Virus record (IMG/VR): IMGVR_UViG_3300023180_000042 | Coordinates: 1-64,000 of that record | Length of the DNA stretch: 64,000 bases | Reading direction: 5' to 3' (one strand) | DNA from: a virus | Part shown: one piece after another, positions 17,991-26,550 of the stretch | Layout: every line of letters begins with the position of its first letter | Numbering within the stretch: position 1 is the stretch's first letter | Position numbers and translations under genes: made by a program | Notes under the pieces: generated by a model | Databases searched by the model: none | The model's input: only the letters and a program-made list of their open reading frames with translations | What the model was told of the DNA's origin: nothing

Positions 17991-18708
17991 GGGTTACGTA
18001 ATCGTTGCGTCACGGCGAAGTTTCTTTTATGTGTCTGCACTTAATTTGATGGAATCAATTCGCGATTTTTATCCTGATGCAAATATCTGTCTAGTCTGTG
18101 AAGAAAAGTTTCTTGATGATCGAGGACGAAAACTCGCCAACGAAATAATTTTCTGTAACGATCACAAGCGAGCCAAACTTTGGGGCATGGCAAAGTCTCC
18201 ATGGGATATTACATTCTATATTGACGCAGACACAGAAGTCGAGCATGAAGACATTGAACATGTCTTTGGCGAACTGAATGGCTATGATGTCATGTACACT
18301 GGTCTTCCCGAAGAACGTTCTTACTGTTATGCAGAACTGAAGTTTCCTGGTGGTCAATTCGAACTGTGTGGGGCAGTGTGTCTGTATGACATGCGCAATC
18401 CATTAGTGCGCGAGTTTATGTGGGACTGGTATGATCTGACTGTTCAACAATACGCAGGCACTTGGTGGCCACAGAAAGAAGATGGAACAGAAGATACTGA
18501 ATTATATCCTGCAACGTTGAAGCGTTGGGATCAATTCTCTCTTTGGTGGCTTGTAAACAAAGAGCCCAAGTATCAAGACTTGAAAGTGGGTATCTTTGAA
18601 GATGACGCCAGATGGAACTATTTTTCACGCTATAAATATGCTCACAACAAGAAGCCTGTTGTTATTAGACATTATTCTGCTTCTGAAGCGAAGCATATGG
18701 AGTTTTGA
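17971..18708 (+). CDS. GT-A-like glycosyltransferase
   Basis: 245 residues from the ATG at 17971, chosen because GGAG lies 6 bases upstream; an in-frame ATG at 17959 adds 4 residues. A Rossmann-like start (YVIVASRRSFFYVSALNLME) leads to a DxD motif in FYIDADTEVE (residues about 85-87), the metal/nucleotide-sugar site of GT-A enzymes, then FPGGQFELCGAVCLY and a Trp-rich acceptor-side region. Overlaps the upstream gene by 20 bases and the next by one. Likely sugar transfer onto a virion or host target; acceptor unknown. The adjacent fibre is an attractive substrate by context only. Confidence 0.7.
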   Translation: MTQEPTKGYVIVASRRSFFYVSALNLMESIRDFYPDANICLVCEEKFLDDRGRKLANEIIFCNDHKRAKLWGMAKSPWDITFYIDADTEVEHEDIEHVFGELNGYDVMYTGLPEERSYCYAELKFPGGQFELCGAVCLYDMRNPLVREFMWDWYDLTVQQYAGTWWPQKEDGTEDTELYPATLKRWDQFSLWWLVNKEPKYQDLKVGIFEDDARWNYFSRYKYAHNKKPVVIRHYSASEAKHMEF

Positions 18709-19385
18709 TGAGAGATATTCCACTTAACGATTTTGCATTAGACATCTTAGATGATGCGCTTTGGTTCACTCAAGACAAGAACTATGAGACTGTTGTGCTA
18801 ACAAAGAAAGATAAGCACACCAAAGAAGATGCTGACTGGTATACCGGCGAAGCATACTTCAAACAAATTATGGCGCAAGGTACAGGTCATAATGGATTTC
18901 CAGAAATTGTGGTATCTCATGGTTTTGGCATTGGTCAAATGCATTTCTCTAAAGAGAGAACTTCGCAGGCAAGAATTCCTGAAGTCTCTATGAAACAGGA
19001 TGCGTTTTTGCAAAAAATACAAACTACGTTCAATTTGAAACGTAATGCTCTATTTGCGGTTTATCCGCCAGGTGGTTACATTTCTTGGCACAACAATGCG
19101 AATGCTTCTGCATTCAACTGCGTCTTTACTTGGAGCGAAACCGGCGATGGTTGGTGGAAGCACTGGGATAATGAAAAGAAAGAAATGGTAACGATACCTG
19201 ATAAGAAAGGCTGGCAATGTAAAGTTGGTTACTTTGGTGCGTACGAAGATCCTGCCGAAAAGCTAGTGTATCACACAGCACGAAATGGCGACACAGGTTT
19301 ACGCATGACAGTTGCATTTGTGCTTGACAGATCAGAGATGGCTATAGGAATGCAAGATTGGATTATTGAAGATATTCACGCCTAA
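18708..19385 (+). CDS. 2OG-Fe(II) oxygenase-like protein
   Basis: 225 residues from the ATG that shares one base with the glycosyltransferase stop (TGATG), with GGAG 5 bases upstream. The C-terminal half resembles the 2-oxoglutarate/Fe(II) double-stranded beta-helix fold: YPPGGYISWHNN with H128, then VYHTARNGDTGLRMTVAF with H189 and R199 in the places of the distal His and 2OG-binding Arg. The usual HxD is HxN here, which would weaken iron binding, so it may be a divergent or inactive member. Related oxygenases are common in marine T4-likes near tail genes. Possible role: hydroxylation of a structural protein. Confidence 0.5.
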   Translation: MRDIPLNDFALDILDDALWFTQDKNYETVVLTKKDKHTKEDADWYTGEAYFKQIMAQGTGHNGFPEIVVSHGFGIGQMHFSKERTSQARIPEVSMKQDAFLQKIQTTFNLKRNALFAVYPPGGYISWHNNANASAFNCVFTWSETGDGWWKHWDNEKKEMVTIPDKKGWQCKVGYFGAYEDPAEKLVYHTARNGDTGLRMTVAFVLDRSEMAIGMQDWIIEDIHA

Positions 19386-19390
19386 ATTAT

Positions 19391-19398
19391 TATAAATA
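19391..19398 (+). promoter_or_regulatory. T4-type late promoter
   Basis: Exact TATAAATA in the 47-base gap after the oxygenase-like gene, 42 bases before the ATG at 19433. Confidence 0.8.
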
Positions 19399-19432
19399 GA
19401 GCCATAAGATTCATTTTTTAGGTTAGAGACTT

Positions 19433-19786
19433 ATGGCAAGGTATGAAGAATTAACTATCGATCAGGGAACAGATGTTTCTCTTGACGTGTATCTTACGAA
19501 CATCGATGGTTCACCAAAAGATTTGTCTGGCTATTCAGCCGCGGCTAAAATGAGTACGCGGTATGACGTTGATAGCTCAGATAAAATCTCTTTCGACGCT
19601 TATGTCACTGTCCCTCCAACTGCCGGCATTGTTAACTTATCTTTGACAAACACCGTCACAGATACGCTAAATAGTAAAAGAAAATATGTTTACGATATGG
19701 AAATTTCATATCAAGACAGCGATGCCAACACTATCGTAGAAAGAGTTCTTGAAGGACTTATAACAGTAACGCCTTCGGTAACATGA
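19433..19786 (+). CDS. Small beta-sandwich structural protein
   Basis: 117 residues, all beta-type sequence: EELTIDQGTDVSLDVYLTNI, then KDLSGYSAAAKM and a closing strand pair VYDMEISYQD. The pattern resembles N-terminal domains of phage upper-baseplate or fibre proteins (BppU-like Ig domain), but identity is too weak for a firm name. First gene of a fibre-type operon with its own late promoter; the next gene begins 7 bases later. Confidence 0.6.
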   Translation: MARYEELTIDQGTDVSLDVYLTNIDGSPKDLSGYSAAAKMSTRYDVDSSDKISFDAYVTVPPTAGIVNLSLTNTVTDTLNSKRKYVYDMEISYQDSDANTIVERVLEGLITVTPSVT

Positions 19787-19793
19787 GGTCAGT

Positions 19794-20945
19794 ATGTCAG
19801 TACAAGTAGGAAACAGGACATTAGTAAGCAAGATAACGTACGGTACACCTTATCGTACTGCTGTCATTTCTGCTAGTGCCGACATTGATGCAATCACAGG
19901 TCTTGTCACATCAGGTGCAGTAGACGGCTCTCTCTTTGAATACGACTCAGCGTCAGGCAACTGGAAAGCCACGTTAACACTTCGAAAGCAGATTATCGAT
20001 GGTCGTGTTTATCCGTCTGACTCAGATCGTGCACAGATTCTTATTCGGCGCTCGGGCACTCAGGGCGATCCACTTGTTTTAAGAACAGGTGAATTAGCAT
20101 ACTCATATCTTTCAGACTCTGGTAGTTCCGCAGACGGCTTCGGCTTAGGCGGTGATCGTCTGTTTATTGGTGCTGGCGGCGATTCGTCAGTTGCGGGTGT
20201 ACTACAAGCAGAGCGCATCGATGTAATCGGTGGTAAGTATTTTACTGATCTACTGAATCATCCACATGGTGTGCTAACTGCTTCTAGTGCGATTATAACA
20301 GACTCCGAAGGTAAAGTCAATACTTTAAAAGCTGGCTCGCTAGAACTAGACAGTGCTACGCTGGGTAGACTGGCGGTATCTGATTCTGCAATCTTTAACG
20401 ATCTGCAAGTTCTTGGCACACAAACCATTGTAGAAATTATTGCTGATCGTATCAACGTTGACAACCTCACTGTTGATAGTAGTCTGAGTGTTCTAGGACT
20501 AGCCTCGTTCAACGACAGTGCAACCTTTGCTGGTAAAATTACTGTAAGTGGTGCTGGTGTATTTGATGATACACTCGATGTAGCAGGACTTACCACACTC
20601 GATTCTGCTGTTATAAACAATCTGAGGGTTGATTCTAGCCTTGAAATTCCTGGCTCATTGACCATTGCAGGCACTACTACGTTTGACTCTACTGCAACGT
20701 TCAATGGTGAAGTCAACATTGGCGAAAGAACACTAAGCGAGTTTATTGATAGCGATGTGTTCCAATTGTTACGTGCAGGTCAGGCTATCATCTTAACATA
20801 TGCAGATGATAGTGACAAATTAACGATTTCAGTTCCAACAGCTACGGCTAATACACCTGGAGTTGCGTTCTTCGACTCAGCGCAGTTCACTGTCGATTCA
20901 AACGGTCAGGTTTCATTGCTGGAATTTGAAGGCGGTGACTTTTAA
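19794..20945 (+). CDS. Tail fibre-like structural protein, DS-rich
   Basis: 383 residues. Contains a repeated strand-turn pattern around Asp-Ser pairs (LTVDSSLSVLG, NNLRVDSSLEIPG, TTFDSTATFNGEVNIG) typical of beta-helical or triple-stranded fibre shafts, with a LQVLGTQTIVEIIADRINVD block that recurs in related form in the protein at 24555. No enzyme motif. The C-terminus (ANTPGVAFFDSAQFTVDSNG) looks like a fibre tip. Probable virion fibre or baseplate decoration. Confidence 0.65.
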   Translation: MSVQVGNRTLVSKITYGTPYRTAVISASADIDAITGLVTSGAVDGSLFEYDSASGNWKATLTLRKQIIDGRVYPSDSDRAQILIRRSGTQGDPLVLRTGELAYSYLSDSGSSADGFGLGGDRLFIGAGGDSSVAGVLQAERIDVIGGKYFTDLLNHPHGVLTASSAIITDSEGKVNTLKAGSLELDSATLGRLAVSDSAIFNDLQVLGTQTIVEIIADRINVDNLTVDSSLSVLGLASFNDSATFAGKITVSGAGVFDDTLDVAGLTTLDSAVINNLRVDSSLEIPGSLTIAGTTTFDSTATFNGEVNIGERTLSEFIDSDVFQLLRAGQAIILTYADDSDKLTISVPTATANTPGVAFFDSAQFTVDSNGQVSLLEFEGGDF

Positions 20946-20951
20946 TAAATA
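20944..20951 (+). promoter_or_regulatory. Near-consensus late promoter
   Basis: AATAAATA, one mismatch from TATAAATA, located at the end of the upstream gene and 37 bases before the ATG at 20981, the same spacing as the exact sites. Confidence 0.55.
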
Positions 20952-20980
20952 GAACAATATCGGTAGGATAGAGACTTAAC

Positions 20981-23900
20981 ATGGCAATAACAAAAATTAT
21001 CCATAAAAAGACGAGTGTCCCGGAGAAACGTCCGGGCATCGCCGATATCGAGCTTGGTGAAATTGCGATCAATACGTTTGATGGCAAGATGTTCATCAAA
21101 CAAGATAGAAATGGTGAGGTTGACATTGTTCAAGTCGGTGACGATCCTACACCCAACGTATACTATGTTTCTAAATCAGGTAAGAATGGAAACTTAGGTA
21201 CGTCTCTTTCTGATGCATTCCGCACAATTGACTCTGCTGTCGATCTTATCACAACACTCAAAGATTTTGATTTTGACGAAGGTATTTGTCGAAGAGACTT
21301 GGGTCTCATTCTTGATGGTCTACAGTTTGATATTGCTTTTGGAACAAACTATAACGCAGTAACGTCTGGTCTCGCATATCAAAGAGGCAGTGTAAGTGCG
21401 GTCAAAGTTATTGAAGAGCAAATCGTTGCTACACGAAGTGCATTCAACGAAGCAAAGGGTGCTATCGCTTCCCTAGATCCTGTTAAAGCAAGCACTGGCG
21501 ATGATGGTGCACTTGCAAGAAATGCTAGACACTGGGCAGAGGTTGTTGATATTCTTGTCAACGGAACGCAAAGCACAGAAAACTTTGCTGACTCTATCGA
21601 ATATCCAGTTCCTGTTGTTCTGCCTACAGCAGACGCAGATGATGCGGCTGTCATTCTACAGAACAACCGTGAGTATCTAAAGAACGAATTAGTCCAGTAC
21701 ATTGCAGAGAACTTCCCTGCTCTTACTTATGACCGAGACTTGTGTTCGCGTGACACAGGATACATCATCGATGCTGTAACGCTCGATTTGATGCTCGGTA
21801 CAAACTTCAACTCCGTCACTGCGGGCTCTGCATATTATAGAGGAAATGCATCTGCGCAGTTGGTGATCAGTGATCAGCTAGAAGGAACAGTTGGTGCAAT
21901 CAACGAATTAGGTCGTTTGATTGGCGAACTTGCCATCGACTCTGATTCTCGGGTAAATGTTACAAGCAGTATTGCAGAGATTACTGACATTATTAGCAAC
22001 GGTCTTGATGGTGCTGATGCGTTTACTTATCCTGCGGCTCCTGCATCTACAGCAAATCAACAAACAGCCGCTACTGCAATTCAGTCTAATCGAACAGCAA
22101 TCATCAACTCGACGATTGCTTGGATCGACAGTAACTATCCAGCATTGTCTTACAACTCTGCTACTTGTGGTCGTGACGTAGGATTTGTACTTGACGGCTT
22201 GACACACGATATTCTCTATGGTGGTAACTATCAGTCTCGTAGAAGTGCTGATGCATACTTCTCTAATGCTGTAAGTCAGTTGGGCGATTCTGAAACATTA
22301 CCTACTGTTGCGGCATATGACGAACTAAAGAACATCGTCAACACTTATGTCACAACTTCAACAGAGCAAGCCCGTGTCAACGACTTGATCGAAATTGTAA
22401 ACGAAGTTCTTGAAGCCGGTAATGTTGCTGTACTCAGACCTCTCGTTTATCCAAACTTTACAGGTATTGACGGCACAACAACTGCATCTTACAATTTGAT
22501 TCTAGCCGACTCTGCTAATCTTAAAGCGGGCGTGATTGCATATGCCGATCAGAATGGTCCTGCAACGTATGATCGTGTTCGCTGTAAGCGAGACGTTGGT
22601 TTCATCGTAGACGGCTTGACATTTGACGTTCTGTATGGTGGTAACTTTGCGAGCGATATTGTTGCACGTGCATACTTCTCGTTTGGCACAAATCAGTTGG
22701 GAGACAGTGCTTCTGATCCTGAAGTTGTCGCGACAGTATCGACTTATCAGCACCTGAAGCAGATTGTTGACGAATTGCTTTCTAACAGCCTGTCTTCTAA
22801 TTTGTACGAGCAAGGAACTTGGCCAGGTGCTGGTGTTGGTCCTGACTCTTCTGGTAATGGCGGTAACTACTCTACTGCAACTGAAGCGCAGGTCACAAAT
22901 GACTTGCTAGACAATTTGATCACTGTTATTACAGAGGGAAGTCTTGCCAGTATCGATTCTGTACAAGAGCCTAGCCTTGCGGCTCGTGCTGTTCCTATCG
23001 AGTTAAGAAACGCTGTTCAGTCTATTAACGACGAACGAAACCTCATTATTACTCAATCAGTACAGCGAGCGCAAGCTACAAATGATATTACAATTTATCT
23101 CAAGTCGGGTGATTATGTAATTAATAACCCAATTCAGCTACCTGAGAAGGTTGCTATCGTGGGCGACAACTTGAGAACAACGACGATTCGTCCGTTTAGC
23201 GTAGACTCTGATTTGTTCTATGTGAGAAGCGGATGTTTCTTGAAAGACATTACGTTCCGAGATCATCAAAGCGGAGCGGCTTGCGTAGCATTTAACCCGA
23301 ACGTTGACTCGCCAAGAGCAGGTCCGTTTATTGTACAGTCTCCTTACGTACAGAACTGTACGTCGATTACTACTGACGGTATTGGTATGAAGATCGACGG
23401 TTCGAAATGTTGGGGTCTGCGTTCGATGGTATCTGACGCATTCACTCAGTACAACGCGGCTGGTACTGGCGTATATCTACTCAATCGTGGTTATGCGCAG
23501 TTGGTATCGATCTTTACGATTTCGACTGCAACATCTATTCTTGCTGAAACTGGTGGTCAGTGTTCTATCACTAACTCTAACACCAGCTTTGGTGACTTTG
23601 GTCTTATCGCACGAGGTAGTAGCCCAGTTCTTTACTCTGGTATTCTCGACTCTGATTATGCCAAGTTTGATGATGTGATGCAAGTGAATGAGATTATTAA
23701 TCTTGATTCGGCAGACTGGCTAAATCCATACGGCGAGTATAAGAAGCCGAACTATGGTGATGCGATAAAGTTTGACTCAGAAGATTACTATTACACATGT
23801 CTTGGCGTCGATTCAGTTGCACCTGGTGTTTATAACATCACATTCCAGCCACCGTTGAACCAAGACATGAGACGTAATCAGAAAATTAGTTTTGTTCAAC

Positions 23901-24190
23901 GTTCTGTTATCACATCATCTTCACACACGTTTGAATACGTGGGTGCGGGTACGAACACCTTTACTGCTATTCCTCAGAATGGTGGTATTCCTGATCCTAC
24001 AAAAGAAGTTATTTTCGATTCTGAGACGAACGAAGGTCTGGTGGTATTCACGAGTACGGACCAGCTGGGTGACTTTAGAATTGGTGCTGAACTGACAATT
24101 CGTAGACAGGCAGGTCGAATCGAGGGCGAGACGTTCGAAAGATCGTTGTACGCAATTCTAACTCCATACATTCTAGCACTAGAGGGTTGA
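20981..24190 (+). CDS. Large virion protein with four RDxG repeats and beta-helix domain
   Basis: 1069 residues. Residues about 100-590 contain four related modules with the core RDxGxxxDxxxxDxxxGxN (CRRDLGLILDGLQFDIAFG, CSRDTGYIIDAVTLDLMLG, CGRDVGFVLDGLTHDILYG, CKRDVGFIVDGLTFDVLYG). From about 705 a right-handed parallel beta-helix-like region follows (NPIQLPEKVAIVGDNLRTTT, FLKDITFRDH, IGMKIDGSKC), resembling pectate-lyase-fold tailspikes. Such proteins are structural components of marine T4-like virions; whether this one degrades a polysaccharide cannot be told from sequence. Near-consensus late promoter and a strong hairpin early in the coding region. Confidence 0.75.
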   Translation: MAITKIIHKKTSVPEKRPGIADIELGEIAINTFDGKMFIKQDRNGEVDIVQVGDDPTPNVYYVSKSGKNGNLGTSLSDAFRTIDSAVDLITTLKDFDFDEGICRRDLGLILDGLQFDIAFGTNYNAVTSGLAYQRGSVSAVKVIEEQIVATRSAFNEAKGAIASLDPVKASTGDDGALARNARHWAEVVDILVNGTQSTENFADSIEYPVPVVLPTADADDAAVILQNNREYLKNELVQYIAENFPALTYDRDLCSRDTGYIIDAVTLDLMLGTNFNSVTAGSAYYRGNASAQLVISDQLEGTVGAINELGRLIGELAIDSDSRVNVTSSIAEITDIISNGLDGADAFTYPAAPASTANQQTAATAIQSNRTAIINSTIAWIDSNYPALSYNSATCGRDVGFVLDGLTHDILYGGNYQSRRSADAYFSNAVSQLGDSETLPTVAAYDELKNIVNTYVTTSTEQARVNDLIEIVNEVLEAGNVAVLRPLVYPNFTGIDGTTTASYNLILADSANLKAGVIAYADQNGPATYDRVRCKRDVGFIVDGLTFDVLYGGNFASDIVARAYFSFGTNQLGDSASDPEVVATVSTYQHLKQIVDELLSNSLSSNLYEQGTWPGAGVGPDSSGNGGNYSTATEAQVTNDLLDNLITVITEGSLASIDSVQEPSLAARAVPIELRNAVQSINDERNLIITQSVQRAQATNDITIYLKSGDYVINNPIQLPEKVAIVGDNLRTTTIRPFSVDSDLFYVRSGCFLKDITFRDHQSGAACVAFNPNVDSPRAGPFIVQSPYVQNCTSITTDGIGMKIDGSKCWGLRSMVSDAFTQYNAAGTGVYLLNRGYAQLVSIFTISTATSILAETGGQCSITNSNTSFGDFGLIARGSSPVLYSGILDSDYAKFDDVMQVNEIINLDSADWLNPYGEYKKPNYGDAIKFDSEDYYYTCLGVDSVAPGVYNITFQPPLNQDMRRNQKISFVQRSVITSSSHTFEYVGAGTNTFTAIPQNGGIPDPTKEVIFDSETNEGLVVFTSTDQLGDFRIGAELTIRRQAGRIEGETFERSLYAILTPYILALEG
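21280..22720 (+). repeat. Four coding repeats, RDxG module
   Basis: Four in-frame modules of the RDxGxxxD type within the protein at 20981-24190, beginning near 21289, 21742, 22168 and 22585. The third and fourth share a longer tail (YFSNAVSQLGDS and YFSFGTNQLGDS), so they are the closest pair. Confidence 0.8.
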
Positions 24191-24193
24191 TAC

Positions 24194-24562
24194 ATGGCTA
24201 TCCCACTAAATACATTTAAAACGACAACTGCGGTAGTTCCGGAGGAACCCCCCGGCGGATTTACCGGGGATAGCGATGTCATCTACGTTGTTCCTGCGGG
24301 GATTACAGCAATTGTGCTTATGGCGCAGATTGCGAATCTAGACTCTGCTGAACACACAGTAACGTTCACTCACTATGATCGTGACGAAGTACTGAACACA
24401 GAACTTGTGAAGGATCTTCCTGTTCTGCCGAAAGACGCTGTTGGTGTGATTACTGGTAAGTTGATCGTAGAAGAAACAAATAGAGTTAGATGCTCGGGTT
24501 CTACTGGCTCAAGTGGCAAACTCAAACTAGTATTAAGTTATCTGGAATCTCTAAATGGCTAA
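24194..24562 (+). CDS. Small structural protein, fibre operon
   Basis: 122 residues, beta-rich (DVIYVVPAGITAIVLMAQIA, HTVTFTHYDRDE, GKLKLVLSYLE). Similar short proteins sit among fibre genes of marine T4-like phages; probably a virion decoration or adaptor. Starts 3 bases after the upstream stop and overlaps the next gene by 8 bases. The first 60 bases of coding sequence contain two consecutive GC-rich hairpins. Confidence 0.6.
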   Translation: MAIPLNTFKTTTAVVPEEPPGGFTGDSDVIYVVPAGITAIVLMAQIANLDSAEHTVTFTHYDRDEVLNTELVKDLPVLPKDAVGVITGKLIVEETNRVRCSGSTGSSGKLKLVLSYLESLNG

Positions 24563-25781
24563 ACGAATAGAACACGTTAGCGGACGTGTAAAACTAAGAG
24601 ATCCGAGTCAGTTAGATTCTGATCGCTTTATTTACATTACGCTAGATCAAGCGGAAGCAAACTTTGGACGACCTGATTCAGATCGTCTATTAGTCATTTC
24701 TAATGTCGATGGCACGAGACTGTTCACCGACGAAATTGCGCTGGGCGGTCTTGCTTTCAAACCCGGCTCGCTTGATTCTGCGGATTCTGCTTCGCTATAT
24801 GCTCTATTTGTTAAAGGCGATCCTTTCGACGGTACAGTTGATAGTGTTGCCGTCAAGAAACTTTCTGAAGCTTTCTTCGAAGAAGACACACTTGATACGG
24901 TCACAACTCGTGGCAATACTACGACAAACACAATCGATGTTGGCAGAGTTATTGCTGACAGTGCGTTTATTTCTGGTCGATTAATTGTAGGCGGTGATCT
25001 TCAGGTCAACGGCACAACTACCACGATCAATTCTACAGAACTGTCTATTAACGACAAGAACATTGTACTGGCTGACAGCGCCCTAAGTGCGGCAGCCGCA
25101 GACAGTGCAGGTATTACGGTTGCTGGTGCAAACGCACAAATTTACTACAAAGCCGCCAGCGACACATGGAATCTAAACAAAGCAACGATCTTTGACTCTA
25201 CCGTTGAAATCAACAACACGTTGACTCTTAACAATGTAGAAAGAAGACAGACGACTTTAGTTCTTTATCTTGATGAAATTACAGGTGAAGTAGTTGCAGG
25301 CGATCCTTCGGGTGATAGTGCAGAAGGTGCAATTGCATCGAAGCAGATACAAGTTGTCAATGTCAATGACAGCAACGAATATCATCCATTATTCGTACGT
25401 GATTATATCGGCATTGACAGTATCAACACTGATATTCAATTCACATACAATCCTGGTCTAGACAGAATTAGTGTTGGTCGACTTGAACTGAATCAACTCG
25501 ATTCACAAGAAGGCGTTACTCGATTCTTGGTACTGAACGATTCTGATCAGGTACGTTTTAGAAACTTAGGCGGTCTTTCTCTTCTCGACTCAGAAACAGA
25601 TACACTGCAAACTGTAACAAGACGTGGTGATTCTACTGATCAGCCAATTACCGTTAAGAAACTTACGACAGTTGACAGTGCATCAATTGGAGGCGACTTG
25701 CAGTTCCAAGGTGCACTCCGAGACGAACAAGGCTTCAGACTAGTAATCTATGATTCTGCTGGACTTGTGCTTTGGGGCTAA
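24555..25781 (+). CDS. Tail fibre-like structural protein
   Basis: 408 residues. Residues about 145-180 carry the fibre motif LIVGGDLQVNGTTTTINSTE followed by LSINDKNIVLADSA, widespread in shafts of marine T4-like fibres; further DS-containing strands follow (TVEINNTLTLNNVERRQTT). The C-terminus is short and beta-rich (GGDLQFQGALRDEQGFRLVI). No catalytic motif. Its start overlaps the upstream gene, so it belongs to the operon running from 20981 into the neck genes. Confidence 0.7.
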   Translation: MAKRIEHVSGRVKLRDPSQLDSDRFIYITLDQAEANFGRPDSDRLLVISNVDGTRLFTDEIALGGLAFKPGSLDSADSASLYALFVKGDPFDGTVDSVAVKKLSEAFFEEDTLDTVTTRGNTTTNTIDVGRVIADSAFISGRLIVGGDLQVNGTTTTINSTELSINDKNIVLADSALSAAAADSAGITVAGANAQIYYKAASDTWNLNKATIFDSTVEINNTLTLNNVERRQTTLVLYLDEITGEVVAGDPSGDSAEGAIASKQIQVVNVNDSNEYHPLFVRDYIGIDSINTDIQFTYNPGLDRISVGRLELNQLDSQEGVTRFLVLNDSDQVRFRNLGGLSLLDSETDTLQTVTRRGDSTDQPITVKKLTTVDSASIGGDLQFQGALRDEQGFRLVIYDSAGLVLWG

Positions 25782-25793
25782 TAGGAGAAATCG

Positions 25794-26549
25794 ATGGCAT
25801 CACCTACAACACGCAACGAACTGATTGATTTTTGCTTGCGCAGACTCGGAGAGCCTGTGCTTGAAATCAACGTGGACGTTGATCAGATTGAAGATAAAGT
25901 AGATGATGCGATTCAAAAATATCAAGAGTTTCACAGTGATGCTACGATTCGAACTTATCTGAAGCACCAAATCACTGCGACTGATGTGGCGAACAAGTAC
26001 ATTCCTGTTTCGTCTGACATTATTTTTGTTTCGAAAGTATTTCCGATCTCTACTACATTCAGCACCACAGGTAATCTTTTTGATATTCGCTATCAGATGT
26101 TCTTAAACAATATGGGCGACTTCATTAATTTTGCTGGTGACTTATCTTATCTGTATCAGATGGAACAGTACTTAAGTATGATCGACATGCAGTTGCATGG
26201 TCATCCTCAAGTAACGTTCTCTCGTAGACAGAATCGTCTTTATGTGTTTGGCGATTTTGAAGACGAAGATTTGCAAGAAGGAGATTATTTGGTTGCAGAG
26301 ATTTATCAAACCATTGATCCCGAAACACATACAAGCATCTACAATGATATGTTTATCAAAGACTATACGACCGCTTTGATCAAACAACAATGGGGTGCTA
26401 ATCTCAGTAAATTCGAAGGTATGCAATTACCTGGTGGAGTTACGATGAACGGTCGTCAAATCTACGAAGACGCAACGGCTGACATTGAACGACTTGAAGA
26501 GAAACTGAGAAACGAACAAGAACTTCCGGTCGATTTCTTTGTAGGGTAA
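25794..26549 (+). CDS. 13: Neck protein gp13
   Basis: 251 residues (T4 gp13 is 309). The N-terminus shows the gp13 pattern ELIDFCLRRLGEPVLEINVD then QIEDKVDDAIQKYQEFH. gp13 and gp14 form the neck that closes the packaged head and joins it to the tail. gp14 follows after one base and gp15 after that, matching T4 order. AGGAG ribosome site 8 bases before the ATG. Confidence 0.85.
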   Translation: MASPTTRNELIDFCLRRLGEPVLEINVDVDQIEDKVDDAIQKYQEFHSDATIRTYLKHQITATDVANKYIPVSSDIIFVSKVFPISTTFSTTGNLFDIRYQMFLNNMGDFINFAGDLSYLYQMEQYLSMIDMQLHGHPQVTFSRRQNRLYVFGDFEDEDLQEGDYLVAEIYQTIDPETHTSIYNDMFIKDYTTALIKQQWGANLSKFEGMQLPGGVTMNGRQIYEDATADIERLEEKLRNEQELPVDFFVG

Positions 26550-26550
26550 G

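Noticed and set aside
20258-20719. 153-residue minus-strand open frame
   Set aside because: Shadow of the DS-rich fibre gene; the reversed GA-C-TCT codons give a Ser/Val-rich pseudo-protein.
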